A stretch of 64,000 nt of DNA from positions 58,851,600 through 58,915,599 of the forward strand of contig CM055096.1 in NCBI GenBank assembly GCA_029204225.1. The letters run 5' to 3'. How positions within the stretch are numbered: the first letter of the stretch is position 1; every line of letters starts with the position of its first letter. Under the pieces are notes generated by a model that searched no databases, had not been told where the DNA came from, and saw only the letters and a program-made list of their open reading frames with translations. Shown here piece by piece: positions 1-11,530 of the stretch. The position numbers were made by a program, and so were the translations under genes. This stretch comes from Diphasiastrum complanatum. Taxonomy: Eukaryota > Streptophyta > Lycopodiopsida > Lycopodiales > Lycopodiaceae.

Positions 1-179
1 CCAGACTTTGTTCTTCTTCATGGATTCCATCTCATCTTCCATGTTCTTTATCCATTTGTCCTTTTCTGGACATTCGTCAACTTCTTGATAGGTTTGTGGT
101 TCACTTTTGAATCCACAAAACTTTTCTTGACTAGAAGCTGAACTATCGGGTATATACCTGACAGACTATCTTCTCTCCA

Positions 180-938
180 TTACAGATCTCTTGGAGATGG
201 TGCAGGATCAACGACCACTTTGCCTTTGTCCTTCCTACTGACAACAAAACCAATGTGCATTGTAGGTGTTTTGGGTACAGGCTGCATGTCTTGCTGCTCG
301 TCGTCTGAATTGTCAGTCATTTCATTCACAGTTTGAATATCTTGATCTGGATGTTCAGGGTCTACTCCCTCTGTCGATGTGGGCAGGTCATAATACTGCT
401 TGTTGAGAATCTCGTAGCCGATTGGATCACCGTCAAACTTGACATCTCTGACTGTCTTTACTTCATTGCTCTCTATCATGTAGATCCTGTAGTATGATGA
501 ATGTATATCATAGCCTACTAGGAATCCTTGCTCCACCTTCTCATCCAACTTCTTTCTCTTTTTGTCTAGAATGTGTGCATATGCTACACATCCGAAGATA
601 TGTACATGAGCTAGATTCGGATTGTTTCCCCACCACATCTCATGTGGGTTAGTGTGAGGAACACTTGATTTGCCTATTCTGTTATGTAGGTAGGCAACTA
701 TAGCTATTGCTTCAGCCCATAGAGCCTTCGATGCCCTTGAGTAGGCCATCATACATCTTGTTGCTTCCATGAGAGTCCTGTTCTTCCTCTCAGCAACACC
801 ATTGTGTTGTAATGTGTAGGATGCAATCTTTTTATGAAGGATTCTGTGTCTGCTATAGAAATTAGCAAATCGGTTGGAGATATATTCTCCACCTATTTGT
901 TTGTATCTACTTGACTTTCTTATTGGTCCACTTCTCAA
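180..938 (-). pseudogene. Copia A integrase, catalytic core and C-terminal part
   Basis: This open frame of about 250 residues covers the second half of a copia integrase. It contains IGGEYISNRF, the NGVAERKNRT block with the catalytic Glu, the FGCVAYAH motif and the GFLVGYD motif that precedes the linker to reverse transcriptase. The residue normally Asp just before GGEY (as in TDNGGEY) is not present (KQIGGEY), so one member of the D-D-E triad is lost. The frame then runs into an acidic linker rich in Asp, Glu and Gln. Its first residues are out of register with the family, so the true frame enters from 939-1060, where the first catalytic Asp (IDDF) is found. Confidence 0.85.
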
Positions 939-1695
939 CCCAATTTACATACTCTGTAGATTTGTCTGATTTGTTGTGGATGAAGTAGACGACAACAAAC
1001 TTATTGAAATCATCGATAAAGGTGATGTAGTATCATGAGCCTCCTACAAAAACCACATCAATGGGTTTGTAGATATCCAGGATTCCTTTGTAAAGGGGAT
1101 ACGGGACATCTTGTCTTTGTGGCACGCATCGTAGGATGTTTGACTGGTTGCATTTTTTATGTTAAAATCTGTGGATACACCATGTTGGTTGGCTTTGTAC
1201 AATGCCAACATTCCATATGACATAGTCTCCTATACCATAGAACGTCCATGGGCTCATGGATATGGTGAGCTTGCTCTGTAGATAGGTGTACCTTCAGATG
1301 ATACATATTGCCTTTTCGTCTGCCTTGCGTGATGAGGGTACTAGTGCTGGCATCAACCATGTTGTATGCTTCAACCATGAATGTCACACGTCGTGCCTAC
1401 ATATGCTATCCTTGCAACGAATAGTAGATCTTTCTGTAATGTAGGCACGTATAGGACATCCTCTAGCCTTCTGTCCCTGTCGTTGGTGTTCAACCATAGC
1501 ACTCTTGTTCCGCTCACTTCGTGTCATGATCCACCTCCTAGAATGATGTATCTGGAAGAGTCTGTCTGTCGAAAGTCAGCTATCATGTGTCTTTTTGTCA
1601 CAAAATGTGACGTAGCACCTGAGTCAAGAATGGCCTGAGATGTAGCACAAACATCTGTACATAGGTAGGCAGATGGATTTCAATTGGCTTGTTCT

Positions 1696-1823
1696 TCACC
1701 CATCTGTGAGGATTCTGGCTCCTCCTTCTGCCTTCTTGTTCCTTGGATTCTTATAACAATCCATGGCAGCATGACCCTTCATGTGATAGTGTAGACCCTC
1801 GATCTTCGGATTCAGCCAACATT
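1696..1823 (-). pseudogene. Copia A gag zinc knuckle remnant
   Basis: On the minus strand the reading contains HYHMKGHAAMDCYKNP. This resembles a retroviral-type CCHC knuckle (C-x2-C-x4-H-x4-C) in which the first two Cys positions are occupied by other residues. The reading continues into the LTR of copia B, which marks the junction. Confidence 0.55.
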
Positions 1824-2060
1824 TGTCGTAAAATGTGGTGATGACTGGCAGCGGACGCTTGAGCGTGGTCATGTAGGAACGGAAACGCAACAGTTAGCAG
1901 CAGAATTATTCAAGATGAATCATTCATACAAAATTGCGCAAATGAACAATACAATAGTGAGACAAAAATTGCACTTTGATTAATATCAACAGTGAGTACA
2001 ATGGCTTGAAGTAATAACTTTAGCTTGCTGAGCGTGATAACGTTGGCTACAGAAGAATTC
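1824..2060 (-). repeat. Copia B 3' LTR, outer segment (interrupted)
   Basis: It starts TGTCGTAAAATG and matches 12459 onward nearly base for base, including the blocks CGCAAATGAACAATACA and GCTTGCTGAGCGTGATAAC. It stops at GAATTC, where the gypsy LTR begins, and resumes at 9550. Confidence 0.85.
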
Positions 2061-3323
2061 TGTGATGCCATGAAAATGTTAAATATTGAATATCAACATA
2101 AATATGGCATAATATACTTGAAAATGAAGATATGAGCCGGTTAAGTATAAATCATGAAGAGGCCTAAGTCATTTTTCGGGAATATATCTCCTAAGTACTT
2201 GCCTTGTAATTAAGGGCAAGACCTTTAAAAGGAAAAAACATTGTCTTGGATAACCTTTACTAGGTCGTCCATACGAAACGACTAGATACGAAAAGACATG
2301 ATAAACTAGAGTAACTTTAACTCATAGTTAAGTATACCTCCTATGGTATAGTTGAACATATTTTCAGTCTAATTGTTAACTAGACCCTTTCGCGGGAGCG
2401 ACGCACCTGTTGTTTTAGAGGTGTGTTTGTTCGCCCCGTAGGACATATATTGATCTCACACTTCAGTCTCAATCATCAAGAGAGAAGAGTTTATGCTTAT
2501 GTAAGAGATTGAAGAAGTGAATAGAGTTCTGTGAGTTATTCTCTCTTATCTCTGTTCTCCGCACTGCTGAGTGTGAGTGATCTTGAGTTTGCTAACAATC
2601 TCTAATGCATTTCATGAATTACTCTATGATCAGACAGTCGCTCTAGTGCATTACAGTCGTTTGCTGTGTTTCCGTAAAGCGTGCTCTAAAGAACTGTCTT
2701 TAAACCATCTTATTCGTCTGTCACGAATACTTTCTTTTTGGCACTCGAATAATGACTATCTTTGGTACAATCTAGCACGATCATTGAATAAAGCTGTATG
2801 TATACATATGAGATGACAATCCCTGTCTAAAGAGTTGAGTCTCTGATCTGTTTTCCTGATTGGCATTGACATAAGTTTCTAACGTATTCTAAAACTCTTT
2901 GTGTTCTTTAACCATTGAGTTGGGCTTTAGTTGTTGAGGACTTCTGTCTAGAAACGAATAGTTCGCGAACGCGATTAATTAATTGTCTGCACAGTCGTGA
3001 ATACATCGAACAATTCTCGATTCTCTGTTGACACCTTAATCAGCAAGAGTGTAGTACTGTTGTACTACCTTGATAACATCTCATCTGTAGCACGCTCTTC
3101 ATTCGATTCGATAGAGGCCAGATTGTTGTTCTGAATTTATTAACATTACCCATCCCAAACATAAGTAATATTGGTTACTTTTTAATGTTTGTCGACAACC
3201 TAAATAACACTCGAACCCACTTGCCATAATTGTACCAAAAACATAACTTTCTAATGTTGTCTTGTGTGGGAACGACATTATTTACTATAAAATCTATATT
3301 AACCCTGTTGGTATAGTACGACA
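2061..3323 (+). repeat. Gypsy 1 5' LTR
   Basis: This 1263-bp repeat pairs with 8288-9544 with scattered substitutions and a few small indels. Ends are TGTGATGC and ACGACA. The LTR carries its own short open frames (for example around 2577-2816, repeated at 8803-9039), which I regard as non-coding. Confidence 0.9.
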
Positions 3324-3371
3324 AACTCTGATTATAATGTTAAAACAACACTTACATTGTTTGATTCAGCT
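3324..3371 (+). repeat. 48-bp copy of the gypsy right flank inside the element
   Basis: Directly after the 5' LTR lie 48 bp that also follow the 3' LTR (9545-9592) and that belong to the LTR of copia B (compare 12690-12737). This replaces the expected primer-binding site and gag leader. Gag sequence begins immediately after it. Confidence 0.85.
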
Positions 3372-4460
3372 GGTCTACTAAGAAAGCAGGCGTGCATATG
3401 GTACAGTCAAGTTGAACCAGGCCGTGTAGGAACCTGGTACTTGCTGAAAGATGCGTTTCTGAACCAGTTCAAAGAGATCGGTTACAAATCTAAAATTATT
3501 GGATGTCTGAAGAATGTTCAGAAGAAGAGTAAAGAATCCCTTCACAAATATACACGAAAGGTTAAAAATCTCATAGGAAAACTAACCGGTGTATATCCTG
3601 TAGATATGCATATCGAATGTTTTTTGACTGGTTTACCACCAAAGATTGATCGGTATTGCAGACAAGGGGACATGACCTCCTTAGCAGCAGTAATAGCTAG
3701 TGCCAGACCTCGAAACTAGCACGAAAGCAACGATCAACTAAGAAATCTCGAAAGTCAAAGACTGATTCTAGTGACAGCGATGAAGATTCTGATTCTGATT
3801 CAAGTACCAGTTCTTCAAGCTCGGAATCTGAAAGCAGCGATTCATCAGAATCAGAAGCTGACAAAGGAGAAAGAAAGAATAAATGACGAACAAAACGAAA
3901 GGACGACACGAAAGTCATTGAGGATAAGTCGTCAACTTCTAAAGTTGAAAAGCTTTGGAAGAGTAATATGGCTGACTTAATGACTTGAAAGTGCAGATCT
4001 TTGAAGTTGCAGATAAAAGATCAAAAGCGTCTTCTTCCAACTCAGGAATGTGGTGTACAAAATGTGGAACTTCTGGATGCACTAAGGAAGACTGCACTAC
4101 TGTGAATGTCAAATACATTGAAGATCCAGTCCATGAGGTACTTTTTATTTTTCAAAATAATGCGACTACTAACTATGTACAGGGTACTGCAGCATCAGCC
4201 CAGCAGGACAGACCCAAGTTCGCACCAAGAAGACATAATCCTCCTGAATTTGTTGGACCAGCGAAGTCTCAAACCGCGACTAAACCAGTTTCGGACAACT
4301 GCTACAACTGTGGAGAGTCGGGACATTTTTCTCTTGACTATCCTCAACCGTGAAAGCCGATTGGTTATGTACCATTATGCTCAAATTGCAGAGAGCCTGG
4401 CCACAAGTATCATGATTGCCCTCAGCCGCAGAAGCCGCGATCCAAATATCAGTATGTAGC
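3372..4460 (+). pseudogene. Gypsy 1 gag (capsid and zinc knuckles)
   Basis: The capsid part (3372-3718) has the gypsy gag signature WY-x9-TWYLLKDAFLNQF followed by a helical region ending near LTGLPPKI. A serine and acidic stretch follows, out of frame. Then come three Cys/His knuckle-like motifs: CTKCGTSGCTKEDC (about 4060), CYNCGESGHFSLDYP (about 4305, last Cys changed to Tyr) and CSNCREPGHKYHDC (about 4380). The frame is broken at 3718, 3980 and 4353. The N-terminus of gag is missing because of the junction at 3371/3372. Confidence 0.82.
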
Positions 4461-4494
4461 AAAACCAGTTGCTGCAGACACGAAAGCGAAAGCT

Positions 4495-5460
4495 GTGACT
4501 GATGCTGTTGTGCAGAGAATTGACGTTATTGAAGGAAAACTGACAAAGACAGAAGATCAGTCCTGGCCAAGTGACGTGGAAAAATTATCCAAAGTCACAA
4601 CAAGAAGCAAAAGCTCCTTGAAACCTGATCAGAAATCTTTGACAAAGCGCAAAAAATCCTCGAAGAATAAATCCTCTAGCAAAACAACGAACAAATCTAC
4701 GACTAAGGAAGATCTCAAAGATGACCCTAACTATGACCGCAATGCTGCGAAGTTATTTGCAAAAGATATCTCGGCAGAAGCAAAGGAAATCATCAATGCT
4801 GGACTTCAGACAGCTGCTGCAGAAAAGGTGGTCACTTTCGAGGAAGAGGACGAAGAAATCGCGAAGACGAAATTGTCTAGTGTTGTTATCGATAAACCAA
4901 CCTCAAAATCGAAGATGAAATAATATGACATCGTGACTGATATTGGATCCCTTCGTCCGAACATTGCTTTTGAACAGTTGTTGGCAGATAACACTTATTA
5001 CAGAAAGCAACTAAAAGGTCTTTCTGTGCCCAAAAAGAAGAAAAAAGTTTCTCTACCAGATGCTGGTGTTTTTTTATCGATTTAGGTGATCTCGGCGCAC
5101 CTGAGATTGATATTACCATTGCGGGATGCCTGATCAAAAAAGTGCCAATTGACTCTGGTTCCAGTGTGAATATAATAACAAAAGACACAGCTCATGCTCT
5201 AGGGCTGACTGACATTCAACCGACACAACGAAACATCAAGTTAGCTGATTCGACATGACGGTAACCTGTTGGAGAACTGAAGGATGTCACTATCTACATT
5301 CAAGCCAAGCCATTCACAATGAATTTCATTGTTATCAAACCACTCGGTTTGTCATCCTATTCTGTGCTGATTGGACGATCTTGGCTTTATCAATCAAACG
5401 CAAGTGTACACTGGAAACCCAGAGAGCTGAGATTTCAGACTGGTGAGACCAATAACCGAG
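4495..5460 (+). pseudogene. Gypsy 1 gag-pol linker and protease
   Basis: A lysine- and serine-rich linker (4495-4920) ends at a stop. From about 5080 the + strand reads a retropepsin-like domain with the active-site block PIDSGSSVNII near 5145 and the closing part VLIGRSWLYQSNA near 5365, spread over two frames. The catalytic D-S-G is present. Stops and frameshifts around 5085 and 5255 break the domain. Confidence 0.75.
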
Positions 5461-6650
5461 GTAAGCCAGCAGAACAAATCATAACCTGGAGTCGTGACAA
5501 ATATGAAGGTAAAACTCCTTTGTCCGACACCAGTTTTACATCAGAAGAATCTTCGTATGTCTTGAATATTTTTTTCAGTGAATCTGATATTGAAGTGCAG
5601 TACTTTGAATGTTATGAGAATGTTGATGATGAAGAATTTTTTGATGCCTGCAATGCTGAAGCGGATGTTTCGTATGAAGAAATTAACGTTGCAGACACGA
5701 ACTCGAAAGAGTTTGATGATTTGAGTGACGAATTTGAACACGAATATGGTAACAAGAACCAGGTTGACGACAAGAAAACATATGTGGAGTCAACCATGCA
5801 TGAAATTCATGGCCATACCAAGGCCAGTATGACAGAAGATATCATTTTACTAGATTCTACTGAATTGATTGAACTTGCACCTGGCAAATTTGTGCATGTT
5901 TCAAAGTCACTTGGAGAATCAGAGTTAGTGGAATTCACTGAACTATTGAAGGAGTATCAAGACGTTTTTCCCTGGTCGCTCGACGATTTGAAGGGTATAC
6001 CTGTAGAATTCGGAGAGCACCGAATTGATCTTAAGGAAGATGTTATACCTGTTCGATAGAGACAGTATCGTCTTAATCCTAAGTACTCTCTCATGGTTAA
6101 GGACGAACTTAACAAGCACCTTAAGGCAGGTATAATCTATCCCGTCTTAAGTAGTGAATGGGTTTCACCCATTGTTGTCATCCCAAAGAAGAAGATTGAA
6201 AAAATATGAATATGCCAGGATTTCCACAAACTCAATGCTGCCACAAGGAAGGACCATCATCCTCTGCCTTTCACTAATTCCATCCTGATCAGGTTGTTGG
6301 TTAAGAGCGTTACAGTCTCTATGACGGCTTTTCTGGATATAATCAGGTTGGAGTGTGAAAGGAGGATCGTTCAAAGACCACATTCACTACGGATTGGGGC
6401 ACTTATGCCTACAACAAAATGTCCTTTGGTCTTTGTAATGCACCAACGACTTTTCAGTGAATCATAATGTTAATTTTCGTTGCCTTCCTGAGAACTTTTC
6501 TCGAAATATTTATTGATGATTTCTGTGTATACAGTGATATAAAGACACACCTGCAGAAGCTGAAATTAACATTGCAATGGTGTTGAGATACTTGTTTATC
6601 TCTTCATCCAGAGAAATGTTTTTTTTGGTATGACGACTAAAGGCAGAAGC
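5319..6650 (+). pseudogene. Gypsy 1 reverse transcriptase, N-terminal part
   Basis: After an acidic linker the frame reads FTELLKEYQDVFPWS, the usual lead-in to gypsy reverse transcriptase. It continues after a stop at 6057 with AGIIYPVLSSEWVSPIVVIPKK, a degenerate DFHKLNAATRKDHHPLPF block, and FIDDFCVYSD around 6505-6545, which carries the Y/F-x-D-D catalytic motif. The domain ends near HPEKCFF (about 6620). RNase H and integrase, expected next, are absent. At least four frame breaks are present. Confidence 0.82.
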
Positions 6651-6723
6651 TGTTCCGTCTCTGAGCACCACTGCAGGCTCAATCACTGTCGATCTCACGA
6701 AGCTGAACCAGCTCCAAGGCCAG

Positions 6724-7146
6724 ATGCCAGAAAATTTTCAAGTCGAGTTCTTACAACCGCTTGAAGATGCAAAGGCTCTTGTCGAGGAAGAGTCGGTGGA
6801 GCTGAAGGAGCTCTCCAGAGATGACACCCCATCTTGCAATGGGCTTGATGCACATGATGAATACCTTCAGGCCCTTCTACGAATTAATGAACTCACACAG
6901 CAACTCCTGGATATGCCTGTCTGCACCGGAGCCTCAGACCATCCAGAATTCTTGGAGGCTGTCGCAAAGATTGACCAGCTCGAACAGGAGCTGTTGAATC
7001 AAAAGCAACAAATGGAAGATCAGAAGCTGGCTGCTGAATTGCAAACTCAGGATTTGGCAACTACATCTACACAACCAGAGCGAATGTGGAAAAATCAGTT
7101 GAAGGTATGTGCTGATAGATTCCGTGCATTTGCTGAACGCTTCTGA
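6724..7146 (+). CDS. Downstream coiled-coil reading frame in gypsy 1 (unrecognised)
   Basis: An open frame of 140 residues lies between the truncated reverse transcriptase and the 3' LTR. It is rich in Leu, Glu and Gln with heptad-like spacing (AKIDQLEQELLNQKQQMEDQ), which suggests a coiled coil, and has no recognisable enzymatic motif. Elements of this type normally continue with RNase H and integrase here, so it is either a 3' additional frame brought next to the reverse transcriptase by deletion or unrelated sequence. The gypsy fragment at 55-57 kb also has a coiled-coil-rich reading after its integrase, which supports the first idea. Whether it is expressed cannot be judged. Confidence 0.4.
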   Translation: MPENFQVEFLQPLEDAKALVEEESVELKELSRDDTPSCNGLDAHDEYLQALLRINELTQQLLDMPVCTGASDHPEFLEAVAKIDQLEQELLNQKQQMEDQKLAAELQTQDLATTSTQPERMWKNQLKVCADRFRAFAERF

Positions 7147-8287
7147 AAATGGTGTCCACATGCTTTTAATATTGAGTTGCAATGGCTTGTGGATTACATG
7201 ATGCTACCAGGCGTAGTAGGCATCGCCTTCGACGACTAGAAGCGACCTTGAGAGAAGGACGACTTTCTTTGGTTATGGGCCCAGCTTTCTATCGAGCAGA
7301 AAGGATGTCTCTGCTGGGGCATAATCTAGGGTAAATTTTAGGTCGTACCTTTCGGATCGGCAGAGTTATACATAGGCTCTTCGGCTATGTATGCTCTCGA
7401 ATATATTCGTATCAAATAACTTCAATTTTTGCGGAACGAAGATAATAAGCGACATTTTTGAAAGCGAAAGTCGTAGTTTCAGCTGTACAAACCACAAGCT
7501 ATTGCGGATTTAGGTGCATTCGACGATGCAGGTTTGCTGACTAATATAAATATGGCTTATCCAGAATTATTCAGTCTTTATGTGGATTGAGAGCGAAAAT
7601 ATTTTGCGGAGATTCGCCATAATTTGCAAGATCGAAGGAAGTCATTCCGTTATAAGCGATTCTGTACATATACATTTTGGCAGTTTGGTACCTTTGTGAC
7701 GAAGACATAATTTTTTGTTTAGAATCTTTATGTTAAAAGCAATTTTATTAGATTTTCAGCTCATTACTGTAAAGAAATCACTCTACAAAGTGATTCAGAT
7801 GAAGATACCAAGTTAACCTAGGAGCTGTTCGATGGAACATTACTCCTGGTTAAGTTAGAAGAATTCGGCAACTTACCAGTTGGCTGCTATACAAAATCAA
7901 AAGAAGATTTGCTCTTGATCGAAGCTCAATAGAACTTGGAGCTTGCTTAGAAGTTATATGAAGAACTGAATTATTCATGAATATTCATTCGTGTCTTTAT
8001 CGTGGTGATGTTTCTATGGAATGCTGAATTTTTTAAGCTTAAAGATGTTTTAAAGTTTGATTCCAGTTTTCATCAACAATTCAAAGATCAACTCAAAACA
8101 ACCTATTCAATTAAAGAAACAGCAAAACACGCATTCTCTAAGATGAAGAACTATTTAAAGGACAAAATAAACGAAGAAATATCTTTTCGCCTCAACGAAA
8201 ATCTGACGAACAAGAATGTTTCTCAAATAATTCTCAAAATGAAGATGATATGTTCACGAGGATGTTTCACATTTGAGGAAGGGGATA
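7147..8287 (+). other. Gypsy 1 3' untranslated internal region and polypurine tract
   Basis: About 1.1 kb between the coiled-coil frame and the 3' LTR. A lysine-rich open frame of 96 residues (8002-8292) matches no domain I know. The polypurine tract GAGGAAGGGGATA ends at 8287, immediately before the LTR start. Confidence 0.55.
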
Positions 8288-9544
8288 TGTGATGCACGAA
8301 AATGTTAAATATTGAATATCAACATAAATATGGCATGACATACTTGAAAATGAAGATATGAGCCGGTTAAGTATAAATCATGAAGATGCCTAAGTTATTT
8401 TTCGGGAATATATCTCCTAAGTACTTGCCTTGTAATTAAGGACAAGACCTTTAAAAGTAAAAGACATTGTCTTGGATAACCTTTACTAGGTCGTCCATAC
8501 GAAACGACTAGATACGAAAAGACATGATAAACTAGAGTAACTTTAACTCACAGTTAAGTATACCTCCTATGGTATAGTTGAACGTATTTTCAGTCTAATT
8601 GTTAACTAGACCCTTTCGTGGGAGCGACGCACCTGTTGTTTTAGGGGTGTGTTTGTTCGCCCCGTAGAACATATATTGATCTCACACTTCAGTTTCGATC
8701 ATCGAGAGAGAAGAGTTTATGCTTATGTAAGAGATTGAAGAAGTGAATAGAGTTCTGTGAGTTATTCTCTCTTATCTTTGTTCTCCGCACTGCTGAGTGT
8801 GAGTGATCTTGAGTCTGCTAACAATCTCTAACGCATTTCATGAATTACTCTCTGATCAGACAGTCGCTCTAGTGCATTACAGTCGTTTGTTGTGTTTCCA
8901 TAAAGCATGCTTTAAAGAATTGTCTTTAAACCATCTTATTCATCTATCGCGAATACTTTCTTTTCGGCACTCGAAAGACTATCTTTGGAACAGTCTAGCA
9001 CGATCATTGAATAAAGTTGTATGTATACATATGAGATGACAGTCCATGTCTGAAGAATTGAGTCTCTGATCTGTTTTCTTGATTGGCATTGACATAAGTT
9101 TCTAACGTATTCTAAAACTCTTTGTGTTCTTTAACCATTGAGTTGGGCTTTAGTTGTTGAGGACTTTTGTCTAGAAACGAATAGTTCGCAAACACGATTA
9201 ATTAATTGTCTGCACTCGCGAACACATCGAACAATTCTCGATTCTCTGTTGACACCTTAATCAGCCAGAGTGTAGTACTGCTGTAGTACTCTGATAACAT
9301 CTCATCTGTAAAACGCTCTTCATTTGATTCGATAGAGGCCAGATTGTTGTTCTGAATTTATTAACATTACCCATCCCAATCATAAGTAATACTGGTTACT
9401 TTTTAATGTCTGTCGACAATCAGAATAACACTCGAACCCACTTGCCATAATTGTACCAAAAACATAACTTTCTAACGTTGTCCTCTGTGGGAACGACATT
9501 ATTTACTATAAAATCTATATTAACCCTGTTGGTATAGTACGACA
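8288..9544 (+). repeat. Gypsy 1 3' LTR
   Basis: Second copy of the LTR, 1257 bp, TGTGATGC to ACGACA. It is followed by AACTC and then the resumed copia B LTR. Confidence 0.9.
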
Positions 9545-9549
9545 AACTC

Positions 9550-9697
9550 TGATTATAATGTTAAAACAACACTTACATTGTTTGATTCAGCTAGTATATA
9601 TTAACAAGTGTCTTCAAAATTATCTTACAAGCATTGAATGATATTTACGCCAGTCTTTGTATATGTACAAAGTGGGTAATTACCCTTGGCATATTTA
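9550..9697 (-). repeat. Copia B 3' LTR, inner segment
   Basis: It matches 12693-12845 (blocks ATTATAATGTTAAAACAACA and CCAGTCTTTGTATAT). It joins at about 9697 to reverse transcriptase coding sequence instead of to a polypurine tract, which shows a deletion. Confidence 0.8.
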
Positions 9698-9950
9698 GTG
9701 GCCTAGTGGCAACTAGCCTGGCCTTGTAACGATTTAGCCTCCCTTCAATGTCGTACTTCACCTTGAATATCCATTTGCATGAAATTGGATTTCGATCCTT
9801 TGGCATCTCAATGACTGTCCATGTTTGATTCTGTATCAGGAAATCGAATTCGGTGTCCATCGCTACTTTCCACTGGTCAGCATCAGGAGTAGACATTGCC
9901 TTAGAAATGGTGGTTGGTTCCTGCACAAAGTAGCAGGCCGGATCATCCAT
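9698..9950 (-). pseudogene. Copia B reverse transcriptase, first segment
   Basis: The minus strand reads the start of copia reverse transcriptase: WKVAMDTEFDFLIQNQTW, then ISCKWIFKVKYDIEGRLNRY and KARLVA. The reading is cut off by the LTR before any catalytic Asp. Only the fingers region remains. Confidence 0.85.
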
Positions 9951-10925
9951 AAATCTTGATGGAGGCTATTTGGACCTGTTCGACCTTCTGGTTTGAACTT
10001 CGGTCCTCTGATGTGTGTTGACTCGTTGAGGTGTGTGAGTCAGTGTCGCTTTTTTGTAGTTGAATCCCTAGGTCAGAATTTGGGTGCTCGATCACTGGGT
10101 CGTATTTTTCAGCAACTTTTTTCTTTGGTCAATGAACTGGTCTTCCACAAAAATGACATCTCTATTGGTGAATGCCTTCTCAGTATCCAAATTGTAGTGC
10201 TTGTATGCCTTGTGATCTAGGGAATAGCCGATGAAATCGTTTTTCTGCTTTTGTTGTCCAGCTTTCTTCTTAGATCTTCAGAAATATGAGCAAAAGCGAT
10301 GCATCCAAACACTCGAATATATTTGAGTGATGGTTTCGATCTTGTCCACACCTCATAAGTTGTCTTGCCATTCAGGGCTTTGAAAATGGATCGATTCTGC
10401 AAATAGGTAGTTGTAGTAACAGCTGCTGTCCAGAATTTCTCTGGAAGAGAGGCATGGGCCAGCCCTCTTGGCACTTTCGATGAGTGTCTGATTCTTCCAA
10501 TCAGTTACACCATTGGACTGAGGTGAGTAGCTGGTTGTAAATTGTTGATGTATCCCATTGGCCTTGAGGAACTCCTTGAATTTTGTGGAGATATACTCTC
10601 CCCTTCCATTTGTGCATAGAGCCTTGATCTTCCTCTGGGTCTGGTTTTCTGCAGATGTCTTGAACTACTTGAAGAACTTGAATGCTTCGGATTTGTTCTT
10701 CATAAAGTAAGTAGCAGTCTTTCGAGAGAAGTTGTCGATAGGAGATAGAGAGCTTCCCTTGTGAAAGCAGTCTGCATCGGGCCACAAATGTCGCTGTGTA
10801 CAAGGTCAAGCAAGCCTTTGGAAGCATGAACTGGGTCTAAAATAAAAGGGCTTCTTGCATGCTTGTTGATAATACGGCTTTCGCATGGGGAAGTTGGCTT
10901 GCTGACAGAAGGCAAATCTTGTACT
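9951..10925 (-). pseudogene. Copia B integrase
   Basis: Minus-strand frames between 10925 and 10000 cover the integrase. They include the Cys-containing end of the zinc region, LLDLVHSDICGPM with the first catalytic Asp, a GRGEYIS block, GVTDWKNQTL (the catalytic Glu block, here with Asp in place of Glu), VFGCIAFAHI, and the C-terminal KAYKHYNLDTEKAF segment. At least three frameshifts and the loss of the catalytic Glu make it inactive. Confidence 0.82.
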
Positions 10926-11003
10926 AGTCTCTAAGCAGACATTTGTTGGATACTATTGAAATTGAGGTGGCCAAGTCTGAAATGTCACAACATATCAGTT
11001 GAT

Positions 11004-11530
11004 TCAAAAGTGGCTGTGTGAAGAGTAGCAATGGCTAAGTTTGTCAAGAATTGTGTAGCCGCTTCTTCTTCCGAAGGCTAGAACCTTCAGGGGTTTGTCA
11101 AGAATTGTGTAGTCATTTGTATCGAATTCGACCCTCCGATCTAAATTCGTGATTCTGCAAACTGAGAGCATATTCTTGGTCAAATTTGGAATGTGGAGAA
11201 TGTTGGACTGCAACTTGACTTCACCTCTTTTGAATTCAACTCTGACTATTCCTTCCTCTTTCATTGAGTGCGATGAGTTGTCTCCAAGTGCACAACTCGT
11301 GAGTGGGTGAATGACTTATAGTCTTTGAACCAGTCGCCATGGTGAGTCATATGTTGGGTTGCTCCAGAATCTAGATATCAGGGATCGATATCATGTTGTT
11401 CTCCGACTTTGGTTATGAAAGTTGTTTCATCTTCTTCTTGTTGCTGATTTGAGTGACTGGTTGTAGCATTATGTGCTTGTTGTTGGAACTACTTCTTCTT
11501 TTTGTTGTTGTACTTCAAAGTTCGATAGTC
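11004..11530 (-). pseudogene. Copia B protease and pre-integrase region
   Basis: The minus strand from 11530 to 11004 carries the protease-to-GAG_pre-integrase section. ILHIPNLTKNMLSVCRI matches the usual LYVPxLxxNLLSV block, and an upstream broken frame includes a THHMTHHGDWF-like stretch. A duplicated YTILDK segment within it suggests a small local duplication. Confidence 0.7.

Larger units (their letters stand above)
1..1823 (-). mobile_element. Copia A, truncated Ty1/copia retrotransposon (gag knuckle to integrase)
   Basis: Read on the minus strand from 1823 down to 1, the sequence runs in normal copia order: a degenerate zinc knuckle, an aspartic protease with the motif DSGATSHF (about 1590-1635), a pre-integrase segment with LWYRRLCHM in place of the usual LWHRRLGH, and an integrase entering with IDDF near 990. 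The reverse transcriptase lies outside the window to the left. The right edge at 1823 abuts the LTR of copia B, so gag upstream of the knuckle and its own 5' LTR are missing. Several stops and frame changes separate the domains, so it is a relic. Confidence 0.85.
2061..9544 (+). mobile_element. Gypsy 1, nested Ty3/gypsy retrotransposon with two LTRs
   Basis: Two direct repeats of about 1.26 kb (2061-3323 and 8288-9544) start TGTGATGC and end ACGACA. They enclose gag, protease and a partial reverse transcriptase on the + strand. The 3' LTR is preceded by a polypurine tract (GAGGAAGGGGATA). Flanking 5-bp sequences AATTC (2056-2060) and AACTC (9545-9549) fit a target-site duplication with one change. 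The insertion lies inside the copia B LTR, because removing it restores the LTR seen at 12680-12700. There is no primer-binding site after the 5' LTR. RNase H and integrase are not detectable and the frames are broken, so it cannot be autonomous. Confidence 0.88.

Noticed and set aside
2577-2816. Open frame inside the gypsy 1 LTR, repeated at 8803-9039
   Set aside because: It lies within both LTR copies, and the second copy differs by indel and substitutions without sign of protein conservation.
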